Counted from the stretch's first letter, positions 16,625 through 27,786 are shown. The stretch is DNA of 64,000 nt from Pseudomonas beijingensis (GCF_030687295.1 NZ_CP117425.1:3724001-3788000); one strand, 5' to 3'. The notes: generated from the sequence alone by a model not told the origin. Made by a program: numbers and translations.

Positions 16625-18235
16625 ATGCTGACATTTTCTGCCCACGAATACCCTTATCCATCGCAACGCCAGAGCGTCTTCGCCCGTCGGGGCATGGTCG
16701 CCGCGTCCCAGCCCCTGGCGGCCCAGGCGGGCATCGAGATCATGCAAAAAGGTGGCAATGCCATCGACGCCGCCATCGCCACGGCAGCGGCGCTGACGGT
16801 GGTGGAGCCCACGGGCTGCGGCATTGGCGGTGACGCCTTCGCCCTGGTCTGGTGCAAGGGCCAGTTACACGGCCTCAACGGCAACGGTCACGCACCGGCC
16901 GCCCTGAGCATCGAGGCGGTCAAGGCCGCCGGTCATGAGCAGATGCCGATCTATGGCTGGACACCGGTGACCGTCCCGGGCTGCCCGTCGGCTTGGGCCG
17001 AGTTATCCCGACGCTTTGGCAAGCTGCCCTTTGCCGAGCTGCTGCAACCGGCCATCAGCCTGGCCCGGGACGGCTTTGCGCTGTCGCCGGTGGTTGCCCA
17101 TCAATGGCAGATCGCGGTGAACGAGTTCACGCCCCCTCGCGATGCCGTCCTGGAGGCCTGGTTCGATACCTTTCTGATCGAAGGCCGGGCGCCGCGGGCC
17201 GGGGAGATTTTCCGCAACCCGGCCCAGGCACGCACGCTTCAGGAACTGGCCGACACTGGCTGCGAAAGCCTTTATCGCGGTGCATTGGCCGAGCGCCTGG
17301 ACGCCCATTCCCGGGCCAGCGGCGGTTACCTGCGGGCTTCGGACCTCAGGGACTATCGCGCCCAGTGGGTCGACCCCATCCACGTCAATTACCGAGGCGT
17401 GGATGTCTGGGAAATCCCGCCGAGCGGGCAGGGTCTGGTGGCCTTGATGGCCCTGAAGATCCTGGAAGGTTTCGATTTCGATCAGCGTGACAGCCAACAG
17501 ACCTGGCATCGCCAACTGGAGGCGATGAAGTTGGCCTACAGCGACGGCCTGCACTACATCACCGACCCCCTGCACATGCGCGTGGCGGTGGCGGACCTGC
17601 TCAGCGATGACTACAGCGCCCGCCGGCGCGGGCAGATCAGCGAACAGGCCCAACCGCCCAAACCCGGCGACCCCCACGCCAGCGGCACGGTTTACCTGGC
17701 GACCGCGGATGGCGAGGGCAACATGGTCTCGTTCATCCAGAGCAACTACCACGGGTTCGGCTCCGGCGTGGTGCTGCCCGACAGCGGTATCGCCCTGCAG
17801 AATCGCGGACAGGAGTTCAGTCTCGATCCAACCCATGCCAACTGCCTGGCCCCGGGCAAGAAAACCTTTCACACCATCATTCCCGGGTTCCTGACCCGCA
17901 ATGGCGAGGCCCTTGGCCCCTTCGGCGTGATGGGCGGCTACATGCAGCCCCAGGGGCATGTGCAGATGGTCATGAACCTGGTGGATTTCGGCCTGAACCC
18001 GCAAGCGGCCCTCGACGCACCGCGTTGGCAATGGTTGGGGGACATGAAGGTCGGGATTGAGCACGGCGCTTCACGGGACCTGGCCAATGCCCTGGCGCGA
18101 CGGGGGCATGAGGTCCAGGTCGCCAGCGACCTGACCGACTATGGTCGCGGCCAGATCATCCTGCGCGACCCGGTCAGCGGTGTGCTGTGCGGTGGGACCG
18201 AACCCCGGGCGGATTCCCATATTGCTGTGTGGTGA
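16625..18235 (+). CDS. Gamma-glutamyltransferase family protein
   Basis: This 536-residue Ntn-hydrolase has N-terminal GGNAIDAAIATAAALTVVEP and GCGIGGDAF, as in GGT large subunits. The probable autocleavage threonine lies in SGTVYLATADGEGNMVS (about residue 357), and VMGGYMQPQGHVQ near residue 436 belongs to the small subunit. No signal peptide is visible, so it should act in the cytoplasm like YwrD-type GGTs, splitting imported gamma-glutamyl compounds. It follows the amino-acid ABC genes on the same strand after 42 bases and probably shares their sigma-54 promoter. Confidence 0.87.
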   Translation: MLTFSAHEYPYPSQRQSVFARRGMVAASQPLAAQAGIEIMQKGGNAIDAAIATAAALTVVEPTGCGIGGDAFALVWCKGQLHGLNGNGHAPAALSIEAVKAAGHEQMPIYGWTPVTVPGCPSAWAELSRRFGKLPFAELLQPAISLARDGFALSPVVAHQWQIAVNEFTPPRDAVLEAWFDTFLIEGRAPRAGEIFRNPAQARTLQELADTGCESLYRGALAERLDAHSRASGGYLRASDLRDYRAQWVDPIHVNYRGVDVWEIPPSGQGLVALMALKILEGFDFDQRDSQQTWHRQLEAMKLAYSDGLHYITDPLHMRVAVADLLSDDYSARRRGQISEQAQPPKPGDPHASGTVYLATADGEGNMVSFIQSNYHGFGSGVVLPDSGIALQNRGQEFSLDPTHANCLAPGKKTFHTIIPGFLTRNGEALGPFGVMGGYMQPQGHVQMVMNLVDFGLNPQAALDAPRWQWLGDMKVGIEHGASRDLANALARRGHEVQVASDLTDYGRGQIILRDPVSGVLCGGTEPRADSHIAVW

Positions 18236-18244
18236 TGACCGGCT

Positions 18245-19261
18245 TCACTCATCGGCCATTCCTGAGTGAACCTTGATGACGACCTTGCCTTTGGCCCGTC
18301 CTTGTTCGACGTAGCCCAAGGCATCGGCCGTCGCGTCAACGGGGAAGGATCGGTCGACCACCGGCTTGAGGCTGCCGGACTCGACGAGCGTGGCGATCTC
18401 ACGCAGTTGTGGACCACTGGCGCGCATGAACACGAAGGTGTAGCTCACACCTTTTCGGCGGGCCTTGCGGCGTATGCCGCTACTTAGCAGGCCTGTTATC
18501 AGCCGCAGCGACCAGGAAAACCCCTGGGCCTGGGCGAACTGCGCGGTGGGTGGCCCCGAGATGGAAATGAGCTGGCCACCGGGTTTGAGGATCTTCAGCG
18601 ACTTCTCCAGTTCATCGGCACCCAGGCTGTTCAACACGACGTCATAGTCCTGCAGAACGCTTGAGAAATCCTGCTGCTTGTAATCGATGACAACGTCCGC
18701 TCCCAGCGCTTTGACCCAGGGCACATTGGCGGTGCTGGTGGTGGTCGCAACGAAGGCGCCGAGGTGCTTGGCAAGCTGGATGGCAAGGGTGCCCACGCCA
18801 CCTGAACCGGCCTGGATGAACACCTTTTGGCCTTTCTTCAACTGGGCGGTTTCAACCAGTACCTGCCAGGCTGTCAGGGCAACCAAGGGCAGGGCGGCGG
18901 CCTCTTCCATGCTGGTGTTTGCGGGTTTCAGGGCCAGGGCGTTTTCGTTCACTGCAATCTGTTCGGCGAAAGTGCCGATGTGTCCATCCGGGGCGCGGGC
19001 ATAGACTTCATCCCCCGGTTTGAAATGCTGGACACGGGATCCCACTCGCATCACGACCCCGGCCACGTCATGCCCCAATACCAAAGGAAACGAGTAGGGC
19101 AGGATCAGCTTGAATTCGCCTTTGCGGATCTTTGCGTCCAGGACGTTGACGCTGGCGGCGTGCACGCGAACCAGGACGTCGTGGTCAGCCACTTCAGGGG
19201 CGGCTACGTCGCCGATCCGTCCACTGTGCTTGCCGTAGCGGTCGATTAAAAATGCCTTCAT
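18245..19261 (-). CDS. Zinc-independent MDR-family (quinone oxidoreductase-like) NADP-dependent oxidoreductase
   Basis: This 338-residue protein has a GroES-like N-terminal domain (VRVHAASVNVLDAKIRKG, then LGHDVAGVV) and a Rossmann domain with AGSGGVGTLAIQLAKHLGA near residue 151. The zinc-ligand cysteines of alcohol dehydrogenases are absent, so it belongs with quinone and enone reductases. It lies downstream of the SDR at 19359 on the same strand, and both are divergent from a TetR regulator. It converges with the GGT gene with only nine bases between stops. Confidence 0.85.
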   Translation of the reverse strand: MKAFLIDRYGKHSGRIGDVAAPEVADHDVLVRVHAASVNVLDAKIRKGEFKLILPYSFPLVLGHDVAGVVMRVGSRVQHFKPGDEVYARAPDGHIGTFAEQIAVNENALALKPANTSMEEAAALPLVALTAWQVLVETAQLKKGQKVFIQAGSGGVGTLAIQLAKHLGAFVATTTSTANVPWVKALGADVVIDYKQQDFSSVLQDYDVVLNSLGADELEKSLKILKPGGQLISISGPPTAQFAQAQGFSWSLRLITGLLSSGIRRKARRKGVSYTFVFMRASGPQLREIATLVESGSLKPVVDRSFPVDATADALGYVEQGRAKGKVVIKVHSGMADE

Positions 19262-19358
19262 GGTGCTTTGTTCTCATAAGGGGAGCAGCAGGCTGGCCAG
19301 GCATCCAGACATCCGACATCCGGCGCTGTCCTTCGCGCCGGCGCCCGCTAAACATCGA

Positions 19359-20147
19359 TCACGCCAGGTCTTGATAGCGCTCGGCAACATGGGACTGCTT
19401 GATTTGCCCAAGCAGGCCTTGGCGTGCGGCCTGCAAGGCATCCCAGCGTGCCTCTTCCTGCAACGGCGGGATGGTCACCGGCTCGCGGCGATCAAAACCG
19501 ACCAGCGCGGCGTCGACCAGGTCACCGACTTCCATGACTTCGCTCAGGGTGTTGATATCGATGCCCGCGCGCTCCCAGATCTCGGTACGGGTGGCGGCCG
19601 GCAGGACGGCTTGTACGTAGACGCCCTTAGGCGACAGTTCCAGGCTGAGGCCCTGGGAGAGAAACAACACGAACGCCTTGGTCGCGCCATAGACCGACAT
19701 GCCGAATTCCGGTGCCAGGCCGACCACGGAACCGATGTTGATGATCGCGCCGTCACCCGCTTTGACCAGGCGCGGAGCGATGGCGCTCGCCAGCCGGACC
19801 AGCGCGGTGGTATTGAGCGAGACAAGGTGCGCGACGCTGTCGGTGGACTGCTCGATGAAGCTGCCGGACTGGGCGGCGCCGGCGTTGTTGACCAGGATGC
19901 CGATGCTGGCGTCGTCCCGCAGTCGGGCTTCGACGGTTGTCAGATCGCTGATCTGGGTCAGGTCGGCCTGGAGAATGTCGACGGTAACGCTGTGTTCGCT
20001 GCGCAGCTTGGCGGCCAGGGCTTGCAGGCGCGCGCCGTCGCGGGCCACCAGGACGAGGTTGTGTCCGCGTTGAGCAAAGCGCTGGGCATAGACCGCGCCG
20101 ATGCCGGTGGAAGCGCCAGTGATGAGAACGGTTGTGCGAGTGTCCAT
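19359..20147 (-). CDS. SDR-family NAD(P)-dependent oxidoreductase
   Basis: This 262-residue classical SDR has TGASTGIG near residue 10, NNAG near 87, the catalytic Ser in INIGSVVG and YGATK as YxxxK. All catalytic residues are present, in contrast to the SDR at 5877. The substrate is unknown. It is transcribed divergently from the TetR gene at 20314, and the palindrome in between suggests repression by that regulator. Confidence 0.87.
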   Translation of the reverse strand: MDTRTTVLITGASTGIGAVYAQRFAQRGHNLVLVARDGARLQALAAKLRSEHSVTVDILQADLTQISDLTTVEARLRDDASIGILVNNAGAAQSGSFIEQSTDSVAHLVSLNTTALVRLASAIAPRLVKAGDGAIINIGSVVGLAPEFGMSVYGATKAFVLFLSQGLSLELSPKGVYVQAVLPAATRTEIWERAGIDINTLSEVMEVGDLVDAALVGFDRREPVTIPPLQEEARWDALQAARQGLLGQIKQSHVAERYQDLA

Positions 20148-20254
20148 GGGTGATTCTCTTCTTCAAGGATGGATGGGTCAGTCATGCGCACTGGATTGCT
20201 CGTGGCTTGTTATTAGGATGATGATCGAAATCTAAACTGTCAACGAATTTGATT

Positions 20255-20284
20255 ATGCTCGACATCTATGTATGATGTGAGCAT
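20255..20284. promoter_or_regulatory. Palindromic TetR-type operator
   Basis: ATGCTCGACATC and GATGTGAGCAT form an almost perfect inverted repeat (one extra base in the left arm) around a 7-base centre. It lies between the divergent SDR and TetR genes, where TetR-family regulators normally bind. Confidence 0.5.
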
Positions 20285-20313
20285 GATTTTGAGCAGCACC
20301 AAGGAGTGAAGAA

Positions 20314-20901
20314 ATGCGGGTAACCAAGGCCCAGGCCCAGGCAAATCGGGAGCACATCGTCGAGACGGCCTCTGTCTTGTTTCGCGAGCGCGGCTTTGAC
20401 GGTGTGGGTGTTGCGGACCTGATGGCGGCCGCTGGGTTCACCCATGGCGGCTTCTACAAACATTTTGGGTCCAAGGCTGGCCTGATGGCCGAAGCGGCGG
20501 CGAGCAGCCTTGCGCAATCGCTGACCGACAGCGCGGACATCGACGTGCCTGCGTTCGTCAATCTTTACGTGTCCAGGAATCACCGTGACGCCCCGGGCGG
20601 CGGTTGCACCCTGGCGGCACTGTGCGGGGACGCCGCCCGTCAATCGCCCGAGCTGAAGGTGACGTTTGCCAGCGGCATCGAAAATATGCTGGCGGCGCTC
20701 GAAAGCCGGTACGAGACCGGGCAAGATGTGGCGCAGGAAGAGGTCAGGGCGAAGATGCTCGACATGTTGGCCCATGCCGTCGGCGCGATCATGTTGTCGC
20801 GGGCCTGCCCGGACGATTCCGCGCTGGCCGATGAAATCCTCGAGATTTGCCGCGCCCGGATCATCACCTCACTGCCGCCATCGCCCGCGCAGCAGCCTTG
20901 A
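20314..20901 (+). CDS. TetR/AcrR-family transcriptional regulator
   Basis: This 195-residue protein has an N-terminal TetR helix-turn-helix (about 9-55; VGVADLMAAAGFTHGGFYKH) and a helical ligand domain, including the GGGCTLAALCGD segment typical of the NemR/AcuR-like group. The ATG at 20314 follows AAGGAG. It probably represses the divergent oxidoreductase genes and is induced by their reactive substrate, by analogy with electrophile-responsive TetR proteins. Confidence 0.85.
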   Translation: MRVTKAQAQANREHIVETASVLFRERGFDGVGVADLMAAAGFTHGGFYKHFGSKAGLMAEAAASSLAQSLTDSADIDVPAFVNLYVSRNHRDAPGGGCTLAALCGDAARQSPELKVTFASGIENMLAALESRYETGQDVAQEEVRAKMLDMLAHAVGAIMLSRACPDDSALADEILEICRARIITSLPPSPAQQP

Positions 20902-20917
20902 CGGATAACGGTTGGCC

Positions 20918-21910
20918 TTATAGCGATGCCCTGACCACCAACGGGCAATCCACCGGCTGGGCGCCCGACACTTCAAGGCTCTCGATCAGATGTCGGGCCG
21001 CCTGGCGACCGATCTCGTAGTACGGCAGTTGGACCGTGGTCAGCGGCGGCATGAACAGTTCGGCGATGCCGATCATGTTGTCATAGCCCAGCACCGCGAC
21101 ATCATCAGGGATTTTCAAGCCACGGCCCAACAGCAGTTGATAGGCACAAAAGGCAATGCGGTCGTTGCCGCAGACCAGGATGTCAAATTGCGGACGGCCG
21201 TCGACGATATGCCGGTCGAGAATGGCGGCGGTTTCACCGTAGGCGTCGTGATCGGAAAGGTCGTATTGCAAAAGTGCTTCAGGCGCCAGCCCGAATGCCT
21301 GGCAGGCGCGTTGCAGGCCTTGTTGGCGCAGGCGCCAGGCAACACTCTTCCTGGGTAAGTTGATACACAGCGGGCGCCGATAGCCTTGGCTCAAGGCATG
21401 ATGCACGGCGCGATACTGCCCGGCCTCATCATCCGGTACATAACTGACCAGTTGGCGGTCATCGGCCAGGCAATTGGCGAGTACCAGCGGCTTGCTCTTG
21501 AGACGCTCGGGAATGCTCACCTGGCGCAACCCCATGGCACTGAAGATCAAGCCGTCGGGGCGGTGCGACAGCATCAGGTCGATGTTCTGGTCGGTGGGCG
21601 GGTTGCTCAGCAGGTTGAGGATGAAGACGTTCCAGCCAGCCTGCTGCGCAGTCTGTTCGATGGACAGCAGCAACTCAACGGCGAATGGCGTGGTGGCGGT
21701 GTCCAGTGCGAACACACCGATGGTGCGCGCCTGCAGGTTGTCGCCGCGCATTCGGCGCGCCGACAGGCTCGGTACGAATTGCAGTTCATCAATGGCGCGA
21801 CGTACCCGCTGAAGGGTTTCGGGGCTCAGTTTTTCCGGCGTGTTGAGCGCGCGCGAAACCGTCATCAGGGATACGCCGGCCAGCTGTGCAACGTCTTTCA
21901 CGGAAGTCAT
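20918..21910 (-). CDS. scrR: LacI-family repressor of the sucrose-type operon
   Basis: This 330-residue protein has a LacI helix-turn-helix (about 4-24; VKDVAQLAGVSLMTVSRALN) and hinge (LSARRMRG), followed by a periplasmic-binding-protein-like sugar domain (about 62-330). It is the promoter-distal gene on the same strand as the GH32 and ABC genes, 75 bases after the GH32 stop. The GTTAACGTTAAC palindrome at 27787 is the likely operator. The gene name is by context; the effector could be sucrose, fructose or a derivative. Confidence 0.75.
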   Translation of the reverse strand: MTSVKDVAQLAGVSLMTVSRALNTPEKLSPETLQRVRRAIDELQFVPSLSARRMRGDNLQARTIGVFALDTATTPFAVELLLSIEQTAQQAGWNVFILNLLSNPPTDQNIDLMLSHRPDGLIFSAMGLRQVSIPERLKSKPLVLANCLADDRQLVSYVPDDEAGQYRAVHHALSQGYRRPLCINLPRKSVAWRLRQQGLQRACQAFGLAPEALLQYDLSDHDAYGETAAILDRHIVDGRPQFDILVCGNDRIAFCAYQLLLGRGLKIPDDVAVLGYDNMIGIAELFMPPLTTVQLPYYEIGRQAARHLIESLEVSGAQPVDCPLVVRASL

Positions 21911-21985
21911 GCGAAGTGCGGCCAGTCAGGTTGACGCAGAATCATGACACAGCGCCCGGGCTTCTCGCGACTCGAATGACGTGAC

Positions 21986-23484
21986 TCACAGCCAACCCGA
22001 GCCCAGGGGCCAGGCGTTGGCAATGGCGACGCGCCCGCCAGTCCCGCTCGCCAGCAGCTTCACCCCGAGGCTATCGGGCCGCGGATAGAGGCGACTGCTG
22101 AGGCTGAAGCGGCCGCTTTCTTCAAATACCTCGATGGATGACCGATCGAGAAACACCCGCAGGTGCAATTGCGTTTGCGCCTGCTCGATCGACACGCTGC
22201 GCTGGCCGCTCACTTGCGCACCCGAGTGGCTGCGATCAAGCACCAGGCGCTGTAGTGACGCGTCGTAGTACAGCAGGGTTTGTTCCTGCTCATCGGCACT
22301 GCAACGCAAGGCGATGCCCAACTGACCATCGGTGCAACCGAGCAGGTCCAGTTGCACATGGATTTCCAGCCGGTCGCCCGTCACTTGCGGCACCCAGCGA
22401 CTGCCGGACTCGGCCCATGGCGCGACGCTCGGCAAGGGCGCCTGGCGCAGCGCAACCAGTTCCCGCGCCGGAAACACGCCAAGGCGATCACCCTGCAGTT
22501 CCAGCTCGCGGGGCAAGCCGAGCATGCCGCACCAGTGATGGGCCTGGCTCGGCATCGGGCTTTCCCACATGTCCAGCCAGGCCCACACCAGGCGCCGACC
22601 GTCAGCGGCCACCAAGGTCTGCGCGGCATAGAAATCGTGACCGTTATCCAGTTCGATGAACGGCCCGCCGGTGAAGTGCCATTCGCTGTCGAGGTGGCCA
22701 ATGCGATAACCGGTCTGGTACTTGTTGAGTCGTTCGTAACCCGCCGATTGCATGCCCTGGGGGGAGTACAGCAGTACGTCGCGTCCATCGAGGCGAAACA
22801 GGTCCGGGCATTCCCACATGTAGCCATCGCCGTCAGTGCCGCTGGACACGTAGTCGAGGAACTCCCAGGCGCGCAGGTCGGTGGAGCGGTACAGCGGCAG
22901 CAGCGGCGTGTCGCCCAGGCGTGCCCCGGCAATCAGGTACCAATAACCATCCTCCTGCCAGACCTTGGGGTCGCGAAAGTGCATGATCGCAGCTTGCGGT
23001 GCGTCCTCGATGACCGCGCCCTGCTTGGCGAACCGGACGCCGTCGACACTGGTGGCCAGGCACTGGACCTGGCGGATGAAGCGTTCGTCACCCACCTCTC
23101 CCAACCAGGTGTGGCCGGTGTAGATCAGCGCCAGGGTGTCGCCACACACCACCGCGCTACCGGAAAAACAGCCGTCGCGGTCGAAGTCGTCGCCCGGCGC
23201 GAGGGCAATGGGCAGGTGCTGCCAATGCACCAGGTCGGCGCTCTTGGCGTGGCCCCAGTACATCGGGCCCCATTTGGCGTCGAAGGGGTGGTGTTGGTAG
23301 AACACGTGGTACTCGCCCCGAAAAAACACGACTCCGTTAGGGTCGTTCATCCATCCCGTGGGCGGGGCTAGATGATAGTCGGGTCGATAATCGTGGATCA
23401 GACGAGACAGGCCATCACTCAGGGCCTGCTGCGCACGTTCAAGAGTGGCGGGCATGGGATTGCTCAGGGTATTCAAAGACACAG

Positions 23485-23488
<4 letters not shown>
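21986..23488 (-). CDS. Glycoside hydrolase family 32 (sucrose / beta-fructoside hydrolase)
   Basis: This 500-residue protein has the five-bladed GH32 catalytic domain with the nucleophile in GWMNDPNG near residue 46, the transition-state Asp in HFRDPKVW and the acid/base in WECPDLF, followed by a C-terminal beta-sandwich (about 350-500). There is no signal peptide, so it acts in the cytoplasm on imported sucrose or short fructosides. As uptake is by an ABC importer rather than a PTS, the substrate is probably unphosphorylated. Its start overlaps the ATPase stop by four bases. Confidence 0.88.
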
Positions 23489-24624
<1,136 letters not shown>

Positions 24625-24655
24625 GATGCTGTTCCTTTCTTGTCTGTGTTGGGCC

Positions 24656-25501
24656 TCAACCCTTTAACGCACCGGCAGTGAGGCCGGAAACGATGCGGCG
24701 CTGGAAGATCAGCACCAGAATCACCAATGGCACCGTGACCAGCACCGACGCCGCCATCAACAGGCCCCAAGGCAACTCATGGGGGCTGCCACCGGAAATC
24801 AGCGCGATGGCAACCGGGACCGTGCGTTGCGAGTCGGTCAGGGTGAAGGTCAGGGCGAAGAGGAACTCGTTCCACGCGGCGATGAAGGCCAGAAGGCCAG
24901 TGGTGACCAGTGCCGGCCAGAGAGCAGCGGCAACAGCACGCGGGTCAGCGTGACCCAGGGTGACGCACCGTCCATGATGGCGGCCTCTTCCAGCTCATGA
25001 GGCAACTGCCCCATGAAGGTGGTCAGCACCCAGACGGTGAAGGGCAGGGTGAAAATCGTGTAGCTCAGGATCAACGCCCAGGAGGTGTTGTACAGGCCCA
25101 GGGCACGGATCACCTCGAACAATCCCGACAGCACCGCGACTTGGGGAAACATCGAGACACCGAGGACCATCATCAACACCCGGGCCGCGTCCGCGGAACT
25201 TCACCCGGCCCAAGGCATACGCGGCGGTCAGGCTGAGGAACAGCGCCAGCGTGACCACGCACAGCGCCACCACCAGCGAGTTGCCGATGGCCCGCAGGAA
25301 CGAGGCTTGGTTGAGCACGGCGGCATAGTTGGAGAAGTCCGGTTTATCGATCCAGTAGCTCACCTGGAACAAGGCGCTGGACGGTTTGAGCGACGTCACG
25401 ATGGCGTAGTAGAACGGGAAGACTGCATACACCAGCAAGATCCCGATCAGGCACCAGAACCCGAGGCGCAACAGGGCTTTTTTCAGCAGGCGCGGGCTCA
25501 T
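24656..25501 (-). pseudogene. Carbohydrate ABC transporter permease (MalG type), two frameshifts
   Basis: Coding begins at ATG 25501 with MSPRLLKKALLRLGFWCLIG and continues to [10 protein letters not shown] near 25187. It resumes in a second frame as [20 protein letters not shown], including the EAA loop [13 protein letters not shown], to about 24914. It finishes in a third frame as [15 protein letters not shown] and ends ALKG at 24656. One extra C near 25187 and an extra AG dinucleotide near 24914 account for the shifts. Corrected length is about 281 residues, normal for MalG-type permeases. Either the importer is inactive in this strain or these are sequencing indels. Confidence 0.85.
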
Positions 25502-26460
25502 GAGCGGACCTCCAGCTGACGACGTCCGAGGTACAGATAAACCATGGCGATCACCGCAACGACCAGGAACAGCAAGGTCGAGGCGGCGCTGCCGTAACCG
25601 ACGTCCTGGAATTCCACCAGGTGCTGGCGGGCATAGACCGACATGCTCATGGTGCTCGACGAGTTCGAGGTCAGCACGTAGATGACGTCGAACACCCGCA
25701 GGGAATCGAGGATCCGGAAGATCGCCGCCACCAACAAGGCCGGCATCAGCAGCGGCAGGGTGACCCGCCAGAACACTTTCACCGGGTGAATGCCATCGAC
25801 CCTGGCGGCTTCGTAGCAATCGCTGGGCAGCATCTGCAAGGCCGCCAGCATCAGCAGGGTGACGAAAGGCACGGTCTTCCAGACGTCGACGATGATCACC
25901 GCCCACATCGACAGGTCCGCGTCGGCGGTCCAGGCCAGGGGCGCGTCGATCAGGCCGAGGCCGAGCATCAGGTGATTGATGATGCCGAACTGGTCGTTGA
26001 GCATCCATGACCAGATTTTCGCCGAGACGATGGTCGGGATCGCCCAGGGAATCAGGATCAACGCTCGCACCAGGGCGCGTCCGCTGAACTGGACGTTGAG
26101 CAGCAACGCCACCAGCAGCCCCAGGACGATTTCCAGCCCCACCGACACCACGGTGAAATGCAAGGTGTTGCGCACCGCATTCCACCACTGTGGATCGACG
26201 AGCAGGCCTGACCAACCGGCACTGCTGTGAAACAGATAATTGCTCAAACCGACAAAGGTCGCATCGCCGGTGTCGGCCAGGCTGGCGTCGGTCAGGCTGA
26301 ACCAGAAGGTGCGCAACAGCGGCCAGGCCGCCACCAGCGCCAGGCACAGCAGCATCGGGGTCAGGAACAGCCAGGCGGCGCGAACGCGACGGCGCTGTAC
26401 CGGCGTTTCCCGGGTGAGCAGGTACTCGTCGTCGGGGACGAGTGTGGTGGAGACAGACAT
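25498..26460 (-). CDS. Carbohydrate ABC transporter permease (MalF type)
   Basis: This 320-residue inner-membrane protein has about six transmembrane segments, the first at residues 28-50. The EAA coupling loop reads CYEAARVDGIHPVKVFWRVT near residue 232. It overlaps the second permease start by four bases. It belongs to the importer encoded around it. Confidence 0.9.
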   Translation of the reverse strand: MSVSTTLVPDDEYLLTRETPVQRRRVRAAWLFLTPMLLCLALVAAWPLLRTFWFSLTDASLADTGDATFVGLSNYLFHSSAGWSGLLVDPQWWNAVRNTLHFTVVSVGLEIVLGLLVALLLNVQFSGRALVRALILIPWAIPTIVSAKIWSWMLNDQFGIINHLMLGLGLIDAPLAWTADADLSMWAVIIVDVWKTVPFVTLLMLAALQMLPSDCYEAARVDGIHPVKVFWRVTLPLLMPALLVAAIFRILDSLRVFDVIYVLTSNSSSTMSMSVYARQHLVEFQDVGYGSAASTLLFLVVAVIAMVYLYLGRRQLEVRS

Positions 26461-26481
26461 GGTGATTTCCTTCCGTGTGGC

Positions 26482-27756
26482 TTACCAGTTCCGGCGTTTG
26501 ATCCGCGTGAGTTCGCTTTCCAGCTCGGCCAGCGCCTGATCCACTGGCCGCTCGCCCGCCAGCACGCCGTGCACTTGATCGAAGAAGGCATTGGAGACCC
26601 GTGGATAGCGATCGGCGGTGATCGAGGCGGGGCGCATGACCCCATCGTTGAGAATGCTGTGCAGTTGGCTGTAGTAAGGCATGGCTGCGAGCAGTTCGGG
26701 ATCCTGGTAGAGCGACTCGATCACCGGGTTGTAGGCGCCAACCAGGGCGCGGTGTTTCTGCTGTTGGGCGCTGCTCAGGTAGCTCACCAGTTCCGCGGCG
26801 AGCTTGGGGTTGGCGCTGTAGCGCGACACGGCCAGGCCCCAGCCGCCGAGGGTGGACGCGTGGGTGCCGGTCGCGCCGCCGCGGGGCAGGGGCGCGACGC
26901 CGACCTTGTCTTTGACGGCGCTGTCCTGGCTCTGCACCAGGGCCCAGACATATGGCCAGTTACGCATGAACAGCGCGTTGCCGGACTGGAAGACGCCACG
27001 TCCTTCTTCCTCGGTGTAATTGAGCACGCCACGGGGGGCGATGTCTCCGACCCAGCTTTTGGCCAGGGTCAACGCCGCCCTTGAGGCCTGGCTGTTGACG
27101 ACGATATCGCCTTGCGCGTTGACCAGCCCACCTTGCGGTTGGCTGCTGATCCACTCCAAGGCATTGCACGTCAGGCCTTCATAGGCGCGGCCCTGGAATA
27201 CATAACCCCAGGCATTGGCGTTCCCGGCATCGCGCTCGGCTTGCTGGACAGCCTTGGCGGTGGTGGTCATTTCTTCCCAGGTCTGGGGCACGGGCTTGTT
27301 GTATTTCTCGAGCAAGTCCTTGCGGTAGTACAACAGGCCCGAGTCGGTGAACCACGGCATGGTCACCAGGCGTCCGTTCACCGTGGCGTTATCCACCTGG
27401 GCCTGGAAGTAACCCTGGGTGGCATCGGCAGGAAGTACCTCGCGCAGGTCCATCAAATGCTTGGCCAGCATGCCCGGCCACACCATGTCGATCTGGATGA
27501 TGTCGATGTCGCTGGATTGGGCACTGAGGATCTGTTGGTAGAACGATAACCGTTCGGTCGCGGAGTTCGGCGTGGAAACCACTTCGACGCTATTGCCGGT
27601 CTGCTTCGACCACGCCTCGACGGCCTCTTTGCACAGTTGCAATTCGGCACCCACGGCTCCGCAGGAAATCGTCAGGTTGGCGGCCGTCGACAGGGCTGGA
27701 AACCCGACGCAAAGGCCGAGCAGCGCCGCTGGAAGGAGCGATTTGAGCTGTTTCAT
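26482..27756 (-). CDS. Carbohydrate ABC transporter substrate-binding protein
   Basis: This 424-residue family 1 extracellular binding protein has a signal peptide (about 1-24, LCVGFPALSTAA) and typical segments such as DIIQIDMVWPGMLAKHLMDL and MPWFTDSGLLYYRKDLLEKY. I start at ATG 27756 after AAGAGGG; the longer ORF upstream lies in the promoter region. It is the first gene of the sucrose-type operon, directly downstream of the LacI-type palindrome. Confidence 0.9.
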   Translation of the reverse strand: MKQLKSLLPAALLGLCVGFPALSTAANLTISCGAVGAELQLCKEAVEAWSKQTGNSVEVVSTPNSATERLSFYQQILSAQSSDIDIIQIDMVWPGMLAKHLMDLREVLPADATQGYFQAQVDNATVNGRLVTMPWFTDSGLLYYRKDLLEKYNKPVPQTWEEMTTTAKAVQQAERDAGNANAWGYVFQGRAYEGLTCNALEWISSQPQGGLVNAQGDIVVNSQASRAALTLAKSWVGDIAPRGVLNYTEEEGRGVFQSGNALFMRNWPYVWALVQSQDSAVKDKVGVAPLPRGGATGTHASTLGGWGLAVSRYSANPKLAAELVSYLSSAQQQKHRALVGAYNPVIESLYQDPELLAAMPYYSQLHSILNDGVMRPASITADRYPRVSNAFFDQVHGVLAGERPVDQALAELESELTRIKRRNW

Positions 27757-27786
27757 AAAGCCCTCTTTATTTTTGTTTTTAGAAAA

